DNA of 64,000 bases from Streptomyces marianii (GCF_005795905.1 NZ_VAWE01000001.1:6995001-7059000), one strand, 5' to 3'. Positions 8,975 through 19,746 are shown, counted from the first letter of the stretch. A program made the numbers and translations. The notes: generated from the sequence alone by a model not told the origin.

Positions 8975-8978
8975 ATCC

Positions 8979-9602
8979 ATCAGCGCCGAGCCCCGCATCA
9001 ACGACCGGATTCGCGTTCCCGAGGTGCGACTTGTCGGTCCCAGCGGCGAGCAGGTCGGGATTGTTCCGCTTGCCAAGGCCCTGGAGCTTGCGCAGGAGTA
9101 CGACCTCGACCTCGTCGAGGTGGCGGCGAACGCCCGTCCGCCGGTCTGCAAGCTCATGGACTACGGGAAGTTCAAGTACGAGTCGGCCATGAAGGCCCGT
9201 GAGGCGCGCAAGAACCAGGCGCACACGGTCATCAAGGAGATGAAGCTCCGGCCGAAGATCGACCCGCACGACTACGACACCAAGAAGGGTCACGTCGTCC
9301 GGTTCCTCAAGCAGGGCGACAAGGTCAAGATCACGATCATGTTCCGTGGTCGCGAGCAGTCCCGGCCGGAGCTCGGCTACCGGCTGCTGCAGCGGCTGGC
9401 GGAGGACGTCCAGGACCTCGGTTTCGTGGAGTCGAACCCGAAGCAGGACGGCCGCAACATGATCATGGTTCTCGGTCCGCACAAGAAGAAGACCGAGGCG
9501 ATGGCCGAGGCCCGTGAGGCGCAGGCCGCCCGCAAGGCGGAGCGCCAGGGGGACCGGTCCGCGCAGGCCGCGGCCACCCCCGAAGAGCCCGCCGAGGCCT
9601 GA
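8979..9602 (+). CDS. infC: translation initiation factor IF-3 (AUC start)
   Basis: IF-3 binds the 30S subunit, prevents premature 50S joining and checks the start codon. The 207-residue product has the IF-3 N domain ([19 protein letters not shown]), linker lysines and C domain ([21 protein letters not shown]), plus a C-terminal Ala/Glu tail. Placing the start at ATC 8979 gives an N-terminus beginning SAEPRIND after the initiator, the normal IF-3 boundary, with GAGGAGG just upstream. IF-3 genes commonly use rare AUU/AUC starts, which lets IF-3 repress its own translation. An upstream in-frame GTG at 8844 would add 45 atypical residues through the leader hairpin. It heads the infC-rpmI-rplT operon. 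Confidence 0.93.
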   Translation: MSAEPRINDRIRVPEVRLVGPSGEQVGIVPLAKALELAQEYDLDLVEVAANARPPVCKLMDYGKFKYESAMKAREARKNQAHTVIKEMKLRPKIDPHDYDTKKGHVVRFLKQGDKVKITIMFRGREQSRPELGYRLLQRLAEDVQDLGFVESNPKQDGRNMIMVLGPHKKKTEAMAEAREAQAARKAERQGDRSAQAAATPEEPAEA

Positions 9603-9703
9603 TTCCGGGGCCCGTCCCGGACATCAACCGATACATCTGACGCTTTCGCCTGCCGGTTTGCGGCCGGTGACGGAAGCGCCACTGACGAGGAGAGAACGGC
9701 GCG

Positions 9704-9898
9704 ATGCCGAAGAACAAGACGCACAGCGGTGCCAAGAAGCGCTTCAAGATCACCGGCTCCGGCAAGGTGCTCCGCGAGCGTGCCGGCAAGCGCCACCTGC
9801 TCGAGCACAAGTCGTCCAAGCTGACGCGTCGCCTCACCGGCAACGCCGAGATGGCCCCGGGTGACGCCGCCAAGATCAAGAAGATGCTGGGCATCTGA
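9704..9898 (+). CDS. rpmI: 50S ribosomal protein L35
   Basis: 64-residue basic protein beginning [15 protein letters not shown], the standard L35 start, with the usual length and Lys/Arg-rich middle ([12 protein letters not shown]). It is part of the large ribosomal subunit and sits in the conserved infC-rpmI-rplT order. A good ribosome site (GAGGAGAG) precedes the ATG. The 100-bp gap after infC contains complementary segments near 9640-9690 that could fold over the rpmI start region. Confidence 0.97.
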   Translation: MPKNKTHSGAKKRFKITGSGKVLRERAGKRHLLEHKSSKLTRRLTGNAEMAPGDAAKIKKMLGI

Positions 9899-10003
9899 TT
9901 GACCTCGCGCCCTCGGTGACCGGGGGCTTCCGGGCAAGACCGGGACCAATTCGTTTCCGGGCCGTGTGAGGACAACCGCGGCCCCGCTACAAGGAGTCAA
10001 AAA

Positions 10004-10390
10004 GTGGCACGCGTCAAGCGGGCAGTCAACGCCCACAAGAAGCGCCGGGCGATCCTCGAGCAGGCCAGCGGCTACCGCGGTCAGCGTTCCCGGCTGTACC
10101 GCAAGGCGAAGGAGCAGGTCACCCACTCCCTCGTCTACAACTACAACGACCGCAAGAAGCGCAAGGGCGACTTCCGCCAGCTGTGGATCCAGCGCATCAA
10201 CGCCGCTGCCCGCGCGAACGGCATCACCTACAACCGCTTCATCCAGGGTCTGAAGGCCGCCAACGTCGAGGTGGACCGCAAGATCCTGGCGGAGCTCGCG
10301 GTCAACGACGCCAACGCGTTCGCCGCGCTCGTCGAGGTCGCCCAGAAGGCGCTCCCGAGCGACGTCAACGCCCCGAAGGCCGCGGCCTGA
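10004..10390 (+). CDS. rplT: 50S ribosomal protein L20
   Basis: 128-residue L20, an early large-subunit assembly protein binding 23S rRNA. It begins with GTG at 10004 ([14 protein letters not shown]) and contains the conserved [15 protein letters not shown] and [11 protein letters not shown] blocks. It is the third gene of the infC operon and is followed by an 11-bp terminator hairpin. In other bacteria L20 represses this operon; the leader hairpin at 8863-8892 is a candidate control site here. Confidence 0.97.
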   Translation: MARVKRAVNAHKKRRAILEQASGYRGQRSRLYRKAKEQVTHSLVYNYNDRKKRKGDFRQLWIQRINAAARANGITYNRFIQGLKAANVEVDRKILAELAVNDANAFAALVEVAQKALPSDVNAPKAAA

Positions 10391-10416
10391 CGGTCGCGTC
10401 CCACCGGACGACAGCC

Positions 10417-10447
10417 CGGACCCGCAGGCCGACGGTCTGCGGGTCCG
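10417..10447 (+). terminator. terminator hairpin after rplT
   Basis: CGGACCCGCAG (10417-10427) and CTGCGGGTCCG (10437-10447) form an 11-bp perfect stem with a 9-nt loop, 27 bp after the rplT stop. There is no T-tract, as is usual in Streptomyces. Confidence 0.75.
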
Positions 10448-10562
10448 AGTGTGTTCCGGACCGGCGCGTGCGGGGCCGTACCACCGCACCGCACGTTACG
10501 CACCGCACCGAACGCGCCGCCGCCCGCGTACCGCGGAACGCCACAAGGAAGTGAGAGCCCCC

Positions 10563-11453
<891 letters not shown>

Positions 11454-11666
11454 TCCAGTCCGCCCGTCCGGCGGTACCGGCCGTGCCGCGCCGCGAGTGC
11501 GCCCGGCCGGCGACGCCCGGCAGTCCGGGCGGACGGCGCCGCTTTCCGGCCACGCTTCGGCCGACGTCGACCACCGGTGGACGCAGGGTGTCGCTCCGTC
11601 ACCACCGACTAGTAGGGTGACGGGCTCGGGGACCCACTGCACCGGTTCGAGAGGTGGGGTACGGGG

Positions 11667-12785
11667 ATGACTGTCGGCACCAGCGGGCCGTCCGAGGCGT
11701 TCCTGGCGTTGGCACGCGCCGGGGACGGCGCGGGTCCTGGCATCGGCCCGGACGACCTCCCCGACGGCCTCGTCGTCGCCGACGAGAACGGCCGGATCGT
11801 CTGCTTCAACGCCGCCGCCGCGCGCATCACCGCCGTGCCCGCCGCCCGCGCCCTCGGCCGGCCGCTGGAGCACGTGCTGCCCCTGGAGGACCTCAAGGGG
11901 CGCCGCTGGTGGCCGCTCACCGATCCCTACGGCGGCCTCGCCACCCGGGTCGGCCAGCCCGAGCGCAATCTGCTGCTGCCGGGCGGCCGCGAGGTCCTGG
12001 TCTCGGCCCGCTACGTACGCGAGGCGCCCACGGGCCCCGTGCTCCGCGTCGTCGTCAGCCTCCGCGGCACCGAGGCGCGCCGCCGCACCGAGCGCAGCCA
12101 CGCCGAGCTGATCGCCACCGTCGCCCATGAACTGCGCTCCCCGCTGACCTCGGTCAAGGGGTTCACCGCCACCCTGCTCGCCAAGTGGGAGCGCTTCACC
12201 GACGACCAGAAGCGGCTGATGCTGGAGACCGTCGACGCCGATGCCAACCGCGTGACCCGGCTGATCGCGGAGCTCCTCGACATCTCGCGCATCGACTCCG
12301 GCCGGCTGGAGGTGCGGCGCCAGCCCGTCGACGTCGCCGCCGCCGTCGGCCGCCACGTCCAGGCGTACACCGCGGGCGGCCAGTCCCCGGACCGCTTCTT
12401 CGTCCGCGTCCACCACGACCTGCCCGAGCTGTGGGCGGATCCCGACAAGATCGACCAGGTTCTCGGCAACCTCCTTGAAAATGCGGTGCGCCACGGGGAC
12501 GGAACGGTCACCATCGAGGTGGCACCCGCGTTCGGCAGCAGCGATGAGAAGGGAACGGCCGTCACCGTGAGCGACGAAGGCCCCGGCATCCCCGAGGAGT
12601 CGATGGGCCGTGTCTTCACCCGCTTCTGGCGGGGGAGCAAGCGCGGTGGCACCGGTCTCGGCCTGTACATCGTGAAGGGCATCGTCGAGGCGCACGGTGG
12701 GACGATCACCGTGGGCCGCGGCCCGGGCGGCGGCGCGGAGTTCCGATTTACGTTGCCCGTGGGCACGCCCGCCTATCTCACCTGA
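11667..12785 (+). CDS. soluble PAS sensor histidine kinase
   Basis: 372-residue histidine kinase with no membrane segment, so the sensor is cytoplasmic. A PAS domain (about residues 30-135) leads to the HisKA dimerisation helix with phospho-accepting His154 (VAHELRSPLTS). The ATPase domain follows: N box LGNLLENAVRHG, G1 DEGPGIPEE, F box FTRFWRG, G2 GTGLGLYIVKG. No response regulator is adjacent, so it is an orphan kinase in this window. A -10-like TAGGGT lies at 11613-11618. It sits between the methyltransferase and pheST. Confidence 0.92.
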   Translation: MTVGTSGPSEAFLALARAGDGAGPGIGPDDLPDGLVVADENGRIVCFNAAAARITAVPAARALGRPLEHVLPLEDLKGRRWWPLTDPYGGLATRVGQPERNLLLPGGREVLVSARYVREAPTGPVLRVVVSLRGTEARRRTERSHAELIATVAHELRSPLTSVKGFTATLLAKWERFTDDQKRLMLETVDADANRVTRLIAELLDISRIDSGRLEVRRQPVDVAAAVGRHVQAYTAGGQSPDRFFVRVHHDLPELWADPDKIDQVLGNLLENAVRHGDGTVTIEVAPAFGSSDEKGTAVTVSDEGPGIPEESMGRVFTRFWRGSKRGGTGLGLYIVKGIVEAHGGTITVGRGPGGGAEFRFTLPVGTPAYLT

Positions 12786-12911
12786 TAGGCGCCCCGGCGG
12801 CCCACGGGCTCATTCGCGTACCGTCACCCCGCTAAACTCGTCCTTTGGCACCTTTGCGTCCTCGGTCGTCGAGCGGGGGCCCCAGCCACCCCATCGGAAG
12901 CACGGGAAGAG

Positions 12912-14054
12912 ATGTCGGCACCCAACAAGTCGTACGACCCTGTCGAGGTCGAGGCACTGAAACCGGAAGAGATCGAGCGCATGCGGGACGAGGCGCTCGA
13001 CGCCTTCGCCGCCGCGGGCGACCTCGACGCGCTCCACGAGGCGAAGATCGCGCACACCGGCCCCACCTCGCCGCTCGCGCTCGCCAACCGTGAGATCGGC
13101 GCCCTGCCGCCGCACGCCAAGGCCGAGGCCGGCAAGCGTGTGGGCCAGGCCCGCGGTGCCGTCAACAAGTCCCTGGCCGCGCGCCAGGCCGAACTGGAGG
13201 CCGAGCGCGACGCCCGGGTGCTGGTCGAGGAGGCGGTGGACGTCACGCTGCCCCACGACCGCACCCCGTCCGGCGCCCGCCACCCGCTGACCACGCTGTC
13301 GGAGCGCATCGAGGACGTCTTCGTGGCCATGGGCTACGAGGTCGCCGAGGGCCCCGAGGTCGAGACCGAGTGGCTGAACTTCGACGCGCTGAACATCGCG
13401 GCCGACCACCCCGCCCGCGGTGAGCACGACACCTTCTTCGTGAGGGGCGCCGAGGGCACCGGCGGCGAGGGGGACGAGTCCGCCTCCGGCGTGGTGCTGC
13501 GCACGCACACGTCGCCCGTACAGGTCCGCTCGATGCTGGACCGCGAGCCGCCGCTGTACGTGATCTGCCCCGGCCGCGTGTACCGCACCGACGACCTGGA
13601 CGCCACCCACACCCCGGTGTTCCACCAGGTCGAGCTGCTCGCCGTGGACGAGGGCCTCACCATGGCCGACCTCAAGGGCACCCTGGACCACATGGTCCGC
13701 GCGCTCTTCGGCGGCGAGGGAATGAAGACCCGGCTCCGGCCGAACTTCTTCCCCTTCACCGAGCCGTCCGCCGAGATGGACATGGTCTGCTACGTCTGCC
13801 GGGGCGAGTCCGTCGGCAACCCGGACCGGCCCTGCCGCACCTGCTCCAGCGAGGGCTGGATCGAGCTCGGCGGCTGCGGAATGGTCAACCCGAAGGTGCT
13901 GACCGCCTGCGGCGTCGACCCCGAGAAGTACAGCGGATTCGCCTTCGGGTTCGGCATCGAGCGGATGCTGATGTTCCGCCACAACGTCGAAGACATGCGA
14001 GACATGGTCGAGGGTGACGTCCGGTTCACCCGGCCCTTCGGGATGGAGATCTGA
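12912..14054 (+). CDS. pheS: phenylalanyl-tRNA synthetase alpha subunit
   Basis: 380-residue catalytic subunit that activates phenylalanine and charges tRNA-Phe as an alpha2-beta2 enzyme. It has an N-terminal coiled-coil tRNA-binding helix pair (residues about 10-100) and class II motifs: HPL at the start of the core, [10 protein letters not shown] (motif 2 region), [11 protein letters not shown] and, for motif 3, [18 protein letters not shown] short acidic/Gly insertion ([11 protein letters not shown]) sits between motifs 1 and 2. Its last base is the first base of the pheT start codon, so translation is coupled. Confidence 0.97.
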   Translation: MSAPNKSYDPVEVEALKPEEIERMRDEALDAFAAAGDLDALHEAKIAHTGPTSPLALANREIGALPPHAKAEAGKRVGQARGAVNKSLAARQAELEAERDARVLVEEAVDVTLPHDRTPSGARHPLTTLSERIEDVFVAMGYEVAEGPEVETEWLNFDALNIAADHPARGEHDTFFVRGAEGTGGEGDESASGVVLRTHTSPVQVRSMLDREPPLYVICPGRVYRTDDLDATHTPVFHQVELLAVDEGLTMADLKGTLDHMVRALFGGEGMKTRLRPNFFPFTEPSAEMDMVCYVCRGESVGNPDRPCRTCSSEGWIELGGCGMVNPKVLTACGVDPEKYSGFAFGFGIERMLMFRHNVEDMRDMVEGDVRFTRPFGMEI

Positions 14055-16588
14055 TGCGGATCCCGCTTTCATGGCTGCGGGAGTACGTCGACCTGCCGGC
14101 GACGGAGACCGGCCGTGACGTACAGGCCAAACTCATCTCGGCCGGCCTCGAGGTCGAGACCGTCGAGCAGCTCGGCGCCGGGCTCACCGGCCCGCTGGTC
14201 GTCGGCCGGGTGCTGACCGTCGAGGAACTGACCGAGTTCAAGAAGCCCATCCGCTTCTGCACGGTCGACGTGGGCCGGTCCAACCAGACCGGCGAGCCCC
14301 AGGAGATCATCTGCGGCGCCCGCAACTTCGCCGTCGGCGACAAGGTCGTCGTGGCGCTGCCCGGCGCCGTCCTGCCCGGCGACTTCCGCATCGCCGAGCG
14401 CAAGACGTACGGCCGGATGTCCCGCGGCATGATCTGCTCCGGCGACGAGCTCGGCCTGGGTGACTGGGGGGCGGGGACGCACGGCATCATCGTGCTCCCG
14501 CCCGAGATCGAGGTCGGCACCGACGCCACCGAGCTGCTGGAGCTGTACGACGAGGTCCTGGACATCGCCGTCACCCCCGACCGCGGCTACGCCCTGTCGA
14601 TGCGCGGTGTCGCCCGCGAGACCGCCACCGCCTACGGGCTGCCGCTGCGCGACCCGGCCCTGCTCGACGTGCCCGCGCCGAACTCCTACGGCTACCAGGT
14701 GCGGATCGCCGACCCGATCGGCTGCGACCGCTTCACCGCGCGCACCGTCGTCGGGCTCGACCCCGAGGCCCGCTCGCCGATCTGGATGCAGCGCCGACTG
14801 CAGAAGGCCGGGATGCGGCCGATCTCGCTGGCCGTCGACATCACCAACTACGTGATGCTGGAGCTCGGCCAGCCCCTGCACGCCTACGACCGCAACCGGC
14901 TCGACGGCCCGATCGGGGTCCGCCGCGCCGAGGCCGGCGAGAAGTTCACCACCCTCGACGGGGTCAAGCGCGTCCTGGACGCCCAGGACCTGGTCATCAC
15001 CGACAGCCGCGGGCCGATCGGCCTCGCGGGCGTGATGGGCGGGGCGAACACGGAGATCGCCGACTCCGAGACCGACCCGGAGACGGGCGAGGTGCGCGGC
15101 ACCACCGAGGTCGTCGTCGAGGCCGCCCACTTCGACCCGGTCGCCATCGCCCGCACGGCCCGCCGCCACAAGCTGTCCTCCGAGGCGTCCCGGCGCTTCG
15201 AGCGAGGAGTGGACCCGCAGGCCGCCGCCGCAGCCGCGCAGCGCACCGTCGACCTGCTCGTCCTGCTGGCCGGCGGCACCGCCGAGGCCGGGGTCACCGA
15301 GATCGTCGCCCCGTCCGCGCCGCGCACCATCACGATGCGGGCCGACCACCCGGACCGGGTCGCTGGTGTCGCCTACGGCCGCGAGACCGTGGTCCGCCGG
15401 CTGCAGGAAGTCGGCTGCGACGTGTACGGCCAGGACGAGCTCCTGGTGACCGTCCCGTCGTGGCGTCCCGACCTGCACGAGCCGAACGACCTCGCCGAGG
15501 AGGTCATCCGGCTGGAGGGGTACGAGAACCTCCCGTCCACGCTGCCCACCCCGCCCTCCGGCCGCGGGCTCACCGCCCGCCAGCGGCTGCACCGCCGCGT
15601 CGGCCGCGCACTGTCCGGCGCCGGCTACGTCGAGGCGCTGAACTACCCGTTCGTCGGCGAGGCGGTCCTGGACCAGTTCGGTCTGGCGGCCGACGACCCC
15701 CGGCGCACGGTGGTCACGCTGGCCAACCCGATCTCCGACGAGGAGCCGGCGCTGCGCACCACCCTGCTGCCCGGACTGCTCTCCGCGCTGCGCCGCAACG
15801 TCGGCCGGGGTTCGCACGACCTGGCGCTCTTCGAGACCGGGCTGGTCTTCCGGCCCACCGGTGAGGAGACGGTCCCGGGCGTGCTGCCGGTCGACCGCCG
15901 CCCGACCGACGAGGAGATCGCGGTGCTGAACGCGGCGCTGCCGCACCAGCCGCGCCGGGTCGCCACCGTCCTGGCGGGCGCGCGCGAACAGGCCGGATGG
16001 TGGGGCGAGGGCCGTCCCGCGGACTGGGCGGACGCGATCGAGTCCGCCCGGGCGGTCGCGCGTGAGGCCGGTGCCGGGCTCACCGTCCGCGCCGACCAGC
16101 ACATGCCGTGGCACCCGGGCCGCTGCGCCGCGCTGTACGCCTCGGTGGACGGCGAGGAGACGCTCGTCGGTCACGCGGGCGAACTGCACCCGCGCGTCAT
16201 CAAGGCGCTCGGACTGCCGGAGCGCACCTGCGCGATGGAGCTGGAGCTGGACCTGCTGGAGCGGGCCGGAGAGGGCGCCCTCCAGGCACCGCGGATCTCC
16301 ACCTTCCCGGTGGCCACGCAGGACGTCGCACTGGTCGTCGCCGCGGAGGTGCCCGCGGCCGACGTCGAGAAGGCGCTGCACGAGGGTGCGGGCGAACTGC
16401 TCGAGTCCATCCGCCTGTTCGACGTCTTCGAGGGCGAGCAGATCGGCGAGGGCAGGAAGTCGCTGGCGTACGCGCTGCGGTTCCGCGCCCCCGACCGGAC
16501 GCTGACCGTCGAGGAGGCGTCGGCCGCCCGCGACGCCGCCGTCTCGCTCGCCGGCGAGCGCACCGGAGCGGTGCTGCGCGGCGCCTGA
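14054..16588 (+). CDS. pheT: phenylalanyl-tRNA synthetase beta subunit
   Basis: 844-residue beta subunit with the standard architecture: tRNA-binding EMAP-like domain (residues about 40-155), B3/4 editing domain, B5 (DNA-binding-like) domain, a catalytic-like domain, and a C-terminal FDX-ACB anticodon-binding domain ([17 protein letters not shown] onward). The ATG at 14054 overlaps the pheS stop by one base. Length is normal. A very strong hairpin follows 16 bp after the stop. Confidence 0.97.
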   Translation: MRIPLSWLREYVDLPATETGRDVQAKLISAGLEVETVEQLGAGLTGPLVVGRVLTVEELTEFKKPIRFCTVDVGRSNQTGEPQEIICGARNFAVGDKVVVALPGAVLPGDFRIAERKTYGRMSRGMICSGDELGLGDWGAGTHGIIVLPPEIEVGTDATELLELYDEVLDIAVTPDRGYALSMRGVARETATAYGLPLRDPALLDVPAPNSYGYQVRIADPIGCDRFTARTVVGLDPEARSPIWMQRRLQKAGMRPISLAVDITNYVMLELGQPLHAYDRNRLDGPIGVRRAEAGEKFTTLDGVKRVLDAQDLVITDSRGPIGLAGVMGGANTEIADSETDPETGEVRGTTEVVVEAAHFDPVAIARTARRHKLSSEASRRFERGVDPQAAAAAAQRTVDLLVLLAGGTAEAGVTEIVAPSAPRTITMRADHPDRVAGVAYGRETVVRRLQEVGCDVYGQDELLVTVPSWRPDLHEPNDLAEEVIRLEGYENLPSTLPTPPSGRGLTARQRLHRRVGRALSGAGYVEALNYPFVGEAVLDQFGLAADDPRRTVVTLANPISDEEPALRTTLLPGLLSALRRNVGRGSHDLALFETGLVFRPTGEETVPGVLPVDRRPTDEEIAVLNAALPHQPRRVATVLAGAREQAGWWGEGRPADWADAIESARAVAREAGAGLTVRADQHMPWHPGRCAALYASVDGEETLVGHAGELHPRVIKALGLPERTCAMELELDLLERAGEGALQAPRISTFPVATQDVALVVAAEVPAADVEKALHEGAGELLESIRLFDVFEGEQIGEGRKSLAYALRFRAPDRTLTVEEASAARDAAVSLAGERTGAVLRGA

Positions 16589-16604
16589 GCGTCCACCGCC
16601 GACA

Positions 16605-16649
16605 GCGCGAGGGGCGCGTCCGGACCAGGTCCGGACGCGCCCCTCGCGC
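16605..16649. terminator. 22-bp perfect hairpin terminator after pheT
   Basis: Positions 16605-16626 are exactly complementary to 16628-16649, a 22-bp GC-rich stem with a minimal loop and no T-tract. It is placed to end the pheST transcript. Confidence 0.85.
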
Positions 16650-17130
16650 ATGCACACCACCGTCCCGCTCCCTCGAGCCCACTCGACAGGTGAGTGTCGC
16701 GGCGGGGGATCGCCGCGGTGATGCGCGGGCCCGTCCGGCCGCCGGACCGCTCGGCCCCCGCCCGTGCCGTCCGTCTCGCCCCGTGGGCCGCTCCCCGCCG
16801 TCGCGCCACCCGGACGGCGGGCCGTGCGGTGCCCCGGGCACGCCGCCGCGGCACGAAGAGCGGACACGGGTGCCGGCGCAGTCCGTCACCGGAGCTGCGC
16901 CGTTCCCGCCCTGATCCCTCCAATCACCGACGGGGAAAGGGCTGTTCGCGGCCGGCGCCGTCCGTCCTGCCGCGGAGTGTCGGGCAGATCAGCAGGACGG
17001 ACGGCGCGGATGCGGGCCGCCGCACTGTACGAGGGGGAGCCGGCGGCCCGGCCGCCTCCTTGAGAGGAAGAACAGTCAACCGGCGCAGGCGGGACGGCGG
17101 CAGAGCGCGCACGGCACGGATATATGCACT
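16650..17130. other. intergenic region without a supported gene
   Basis: About 480 bp between the pheT terminator and the promoter zone of the HTH-TPR gene. Long open frames here are GC-driven and lack start-site and domain support. The only clear structure is the 16-bp inverted repeat at 16955-17007. Confidence 0.6.
16955..17007. repeat. 16-bp perfect inverted repeat with 21-nt loop
   Basis: GCGCCGTCCGTCCTGC (16955-16970) matches the reverse complement at 16992-17007 exactly. It is far from both flanking genes. It could be a terminator on either strand or the stem of a small RNA; neither is shown. Confidence 0.6.
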
Positions 17131-17150
17131 TGTTTCACACCCCGTGCGAA
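17131..17150. promoter_or_regulatory. candidate operator, copy 1 (TTCACAC-CCC-GTGCGAA)
   Basis: Imperfect palindrome about 46 bp upstream of the HTH-TPR start at 17196. The 16-bp core 17135-17150 matches 15 of 16 bases at 19599-19614. GCACGG followed closely by TATATG lies just upstream, mirrored by GCACGG and CATATG upstream of copy 2. Probably bound by the adjacent regulator (inference). Confidence 0.55.
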
Positions 17151-17195
17151 GCCCGCTCCACTACTCTGGGCCACACCGAGCCAACGGAGGGGCCC

Positions 17196-18536
17196 ATGCA
17201 GCCCAACACCCTGCTCGACGCGCTGCTCGACGAGGCGGGCATCTCGCACGCGGGTCTGGCTGCCCGTGTGAACCAGGCGGGCCGGGCGAGAGGCCTCTCG
17301 CTTCGCTACGAACACACGGCCGTGGCACGCTGGTTGAAGGGTCAGCGCCCGCGGGGCCGGGTGCCGGACCTGATCTGCGAGGTGCTCGCCGTACGGCTGC
17401 GCCGCCCCGTCACCCTCGACGACATCGGACTCGGCGTACCGGGGGAGACCGCGGTCCAGCACGGGTCCCCGCTCTCCGGCTTCGTGGAGCGTGCCACGGC
17501 GCTGTGGCGCTCCGACGAGCAACAGCGTCCCCATGTCATCGGCGCGCCTGCGGTCACCGGCACACCGGCCGTGATGCCCGTGTGGGAGTGGGAGAACCCG
17601 CCGGAGGACGCGGACGTGTCACGCGACGGCCGCACCCGGGTCAGCATGGCGGACATCACGATGCTCCGCGCGGCCCGGGCCCACTACGAGCTGATGTACC
17701 GCAAGGCCGGGGGAATCGCCACCCGCTCCCGGATCGTCGGCTTCCTCGACAGCGAGGCGGCCCCGCTGCTGCGTGGCGCCTACAGCGACGCCCTCGGCCG
17801 CCAGTTGCACCGGGCGACCGGTGGTCTGGTGGCCGTCGCGGGCATCTGCGCCTACGACTCGGACGCCCACGGGCTCGCACAGCGCTACTTCCACCAGGCG
17901 CTGCGGCTGGCGAAGGCGAGCGGCGACCGGGGACTCGGCGCGTACGTGATCGCGTTGCTCGTCAACCAGTCCCTGTTCATGGGGGAGTACCGGCAGGCGG
18001 TCGCCTTCGCCGAGGCGGCGCTGCGGACGGCCGGCCGGCAGATAACCCCGGCGCTGGCCACCGACCTCTACGCGATGCAGGCGAAGGCGTACGCCCATCT
18101 CGGCGACGGGGGCGCGGCACTGGGCCGGATCCGGCGGGCCGAGGAGGAGGCGGAGCGGATCCTCCCGGGGCACGAGCCGGACGAGACGGACTACGTGCAG
18201 CCGGGACTGGTGAACGTCCAGGTCGCCGAGGCGCTGCAGTGCATGGGGGAACTGGGGGCGGCCAGGGAGCACGCCGACGCGGCGGCCGCCGTGCCGTCCC
18301 ACGACCGCGGCAGGGTGCACCGGCTGGCCGTGCTCAGCCAGATCGAGCTGAGGCAGGGGGAGGCCGAGCGGGCGGCGCGGACGGCCGTCGAGATGACCGA
18401 ACGGGCCGGGGGGATGGAGTCGCTGAGGCTCAGGGACCGCCTCCGGACGGTGCGGGCGCACCTGGCGGCGAACGGCTCCGCCCAGGCCGCCGAAGCGGCC
18501 GAAGTCATCGAAGGGGCCCTGCGCGTACCCATGTGA
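17196..18536 (+). CDS. XRE-like HTH regulator with TPR domain
   Basis: 446-residue cytoplasmic regulator. A helix-turn-helix lies within residues 1-60 (LLDEAGISHAGLAARVNQAG, then YEHTAVARWLKGQRPRG). A long alpha-helical tetratricopeptide-type region runs from about residue 150 to the end, of the type that senses peptides or partners. The layout resembles Streptomyces developmental/antibiotic regulators of the NsdA type, but a specific match cannot be claimed. ATG 17196 has GGAGGGG upstream. The palindrome at 17131-17150 and its copy at 19599-19614 upstream of the nearby small membrane protein suggest autoregulation and a local target. Confidence 0.82.
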   Translation: MQPNTLLDALLDEAGISHAGLAARVNQAGRARGLSLRYEHTAVARWLKGQRPRGRVPDLICEVLAVRLRRPVTLDDIGLGVPGETAVQHGSPLSGFVERATALWRSDEQQRPHVIGAPAVTGTPAVMPVWEWENPPEDADVSRDGRTRVSMADITMLRAARAHYELMYRKAGGIATRSRIVGFLDSEAAPLLRGAYSDALGRQLHRATGGLVAVAGICAYDSDAHGLAQRYFHQALRLAKASGDRGLGAYVIALLVNQSLFMGEYRQAVAFAEAALRTAGRQITPALATDLYAMQAKAYAHLGDGGAALGRIRRAEEEAERILPGHEPDETDYVQPGLVNVQVAEALQCMGELGAAREHADAAAAVPSHDRGRVHRLAVLSQIELRQGEAERAARTAVEMTERAGGMESLRLRDRLRTVRAHLAANGSAQAAEAAEVIEGALRVPM

Positions 18537-18622
18537 GCCCTCCTGCGCCTCCTGTGAGCGTTCCCCTAGGCCCAAGCTCCTGCTGCGATATTGCCATCTA
18601 CTTGTCGGAAGGTGGCATAACC

Positions 18623-19153
18623 GTGCAGTGGACGAAGCTGAGCGAGCAAACCGTCTATGAGAACCGCTGGTTCAGGGTCAATCTCGCGGACGTCGAGCTA
18701 CCGGACGGCCGGCATCTCGACCACTTCCTGATCCGGCTACGCCCGGTCGCCGTCGCGACCGCCGTCAACGAGGCCAACGAGGTCCTGATGCTCTGGCGGC
18801 ACCGGTTCATCACCGACAGCTGGGGCTGGGAGCTCGCCGCGGGCGTCGTGGAGGACGGCGAGGACATCGCCTTCGCCGCCGCCCGGGAGATGGAGGAGGA
18901 GACCGGCTGGCGCCCCGGACCGCTCCGGCACCTGATGACCGTGGAACCGTCCAACGGGCTGACCGACGCCCGGCACCATCTCTACTGGTCGGACGGAGCC
19001 ACCTACATCGGCCCTCCCGAGGACGACTTCGAGTCCTCGCGCCGTGAGTGGATACCGCTGAAGCTGGTCCCGGACATGGTCGCCCGCGGCGAGGTCCCGG
19101 CCGCCAACATGGCGGCGGGGCTGCTGCTGCTGCACCATCTGCGCCTGGGATGA
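18623..19153 (+). CDS. Nudix hydrolase
   Basis: 176-residue Nudix enzyme, probably of the ADP-ribose/NDP-sugar pyrophosphatase type. It has a perfect Nudix box, GX5EX7REUXEEXGU, starting at GVVEDGE and ending REMEEETGW (residues about 75-97). The preceding strand VATAVNEANEVLMLW and the WGWELAAG segment are typical of the subfamily. The start is GTG 18623, which has GGAAGG about 10 nt upstream; the open frame continues far upstream only through non-coding GC-rich DNA. Substrate not determined. It follows the HTH-TPR gene by 86 bp. Confidence 0.9.
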   Translation: MQWTKLSEQTVYENRWFRVNLADVELPDGRHLDHFLIRLRPVAVATAVNEANEVLMLWRHRFITDSWGWELAAGVVEDGEDIAFAAAREMEEETGWRPGPLRHLMTVEPSNGLTDARHHLYWSDGATYIGPPEDDFESSRREWIPLKLVPDMVARGEVPAANMAAGLLLLHHLRLG

Positions 19154-19224
19154 GCGGGGGCGGGTACCCGGTGGGCCCCGACGGCTCCGTACCCGTGCCG
19201 GGGCCCTGGCGGCGCTTCCACGCC

Positions 19225-19482
19225 CTAGCCGCCGGCCGCCTGCCAGACCGCGGCCGCCAGCGCGCCCAGTGCGGTGAGCGCGGCGACCGCGGGCAGGGGC
19301 CATCTGGTGTGCTCGAGCGTCACCACTCGCGCGGCCAGATCGTCGAGGTCCCGGTCGATCCGGTCGTGGCGCTGGGCCAGCAGGGCGAGGTGCCCGTCGA
19401 TACGGGCGAGGCCGACGTCGAGGGAGCGGCGCAGTTCGGCGTACTCCTCGACGGCGGCTAAGTGATCGGGGTCGGTGGTCAC
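19225..19482 (-). CDS. small membrane protein with coiled coil
   Basis: 85-residue protein starting at GTG. Residues 5-60 form a charged heptad-like helix (EEYAELRRSLDVGLARIDGH; further RHDRIDRDLDDLAARV) and residues 62-82 a single membrane helix (ALTALGALAAAVWQ). No enzyme motif. It is divergent from the operator at 19599-19614, which lies 117 bp upstream and matches the one before the HTH-TPR gene, so both genes may belong to one small regulon. Function unknown. Confidence 0.7.
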   Translation of the reverse strand: MTTDPDHLAAVEEYAELRRSLDVGLARIDGHLALLAQRHDRIDRDLDDLAARVVTLEHTRWPLPAVAALTALGALAAAVWQAAGG

Positions 19483-19598
19483 CTGTCTGCTCCTGTTCGG
19501 GATGGTCGTCCGGTGGTCCCTCGGCCGAACGATCCCGAGTCAACACTCCCCGGTGGGAGCCGGGGAGCGTGTGCGCACGGCATATGCGGACACGCCCC

Positions 19599-19614
19599 TC
19601 ACACCCCGTGTGAA
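19599..19614. promoter_or_regulatory. candidate operator, copy 2 (TCACAC-CCC-GTGTGA)
   Basis: Perfect 6-bp inverted repeat with CCC spacer at 19599-19613. It matches 15 of 16 bases of the site upstream of the HTH-TPR gene. It lies upstream of the minus-strand small membrane protein gene (start 19482). Confidence 0.55.
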
Positions 19615-19746
19615 ACACCTGTGCGAATCATGCGGCGCGTACCGCGCTGCACGGCGCGGCGACCGGACGCGACGAGGCGGATGCGACGCGGCTCCGGACG
19701 CACGGCCCGACCCGGGAGCGGAGGCGGCTCGGGCGTACGGCCCGGC

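Larger units (their letters stand above)
8578..8978 (+). promoter_or_regulatory. infC operon leader region
   Basis: About 400 bp between the DUF1844 gene and infC with no good ORF. It contains a terminator-like hairpin (8863-8892), a TTGACG hexamer at 8833, and several GC-rich inverted segments. It probably holds the promoter and 5' UTR of the infC-rpmI-rplT operon. No transcription start can be fixed from sequence. Confidence 0.6.

Noticed and set aside
12786..12911. Phenylalanine-rich leader peptide before pheST
   Set aside because: The only in-frame starts give a product without Phe; no attenuator hairpin pair is evident.
14069..16867. 932-residue open frame antisense to pheT
   Set aside because: GC-bias shadow of pheT; low-complexity Arg/Gly/Val composition, no domain, no start site.
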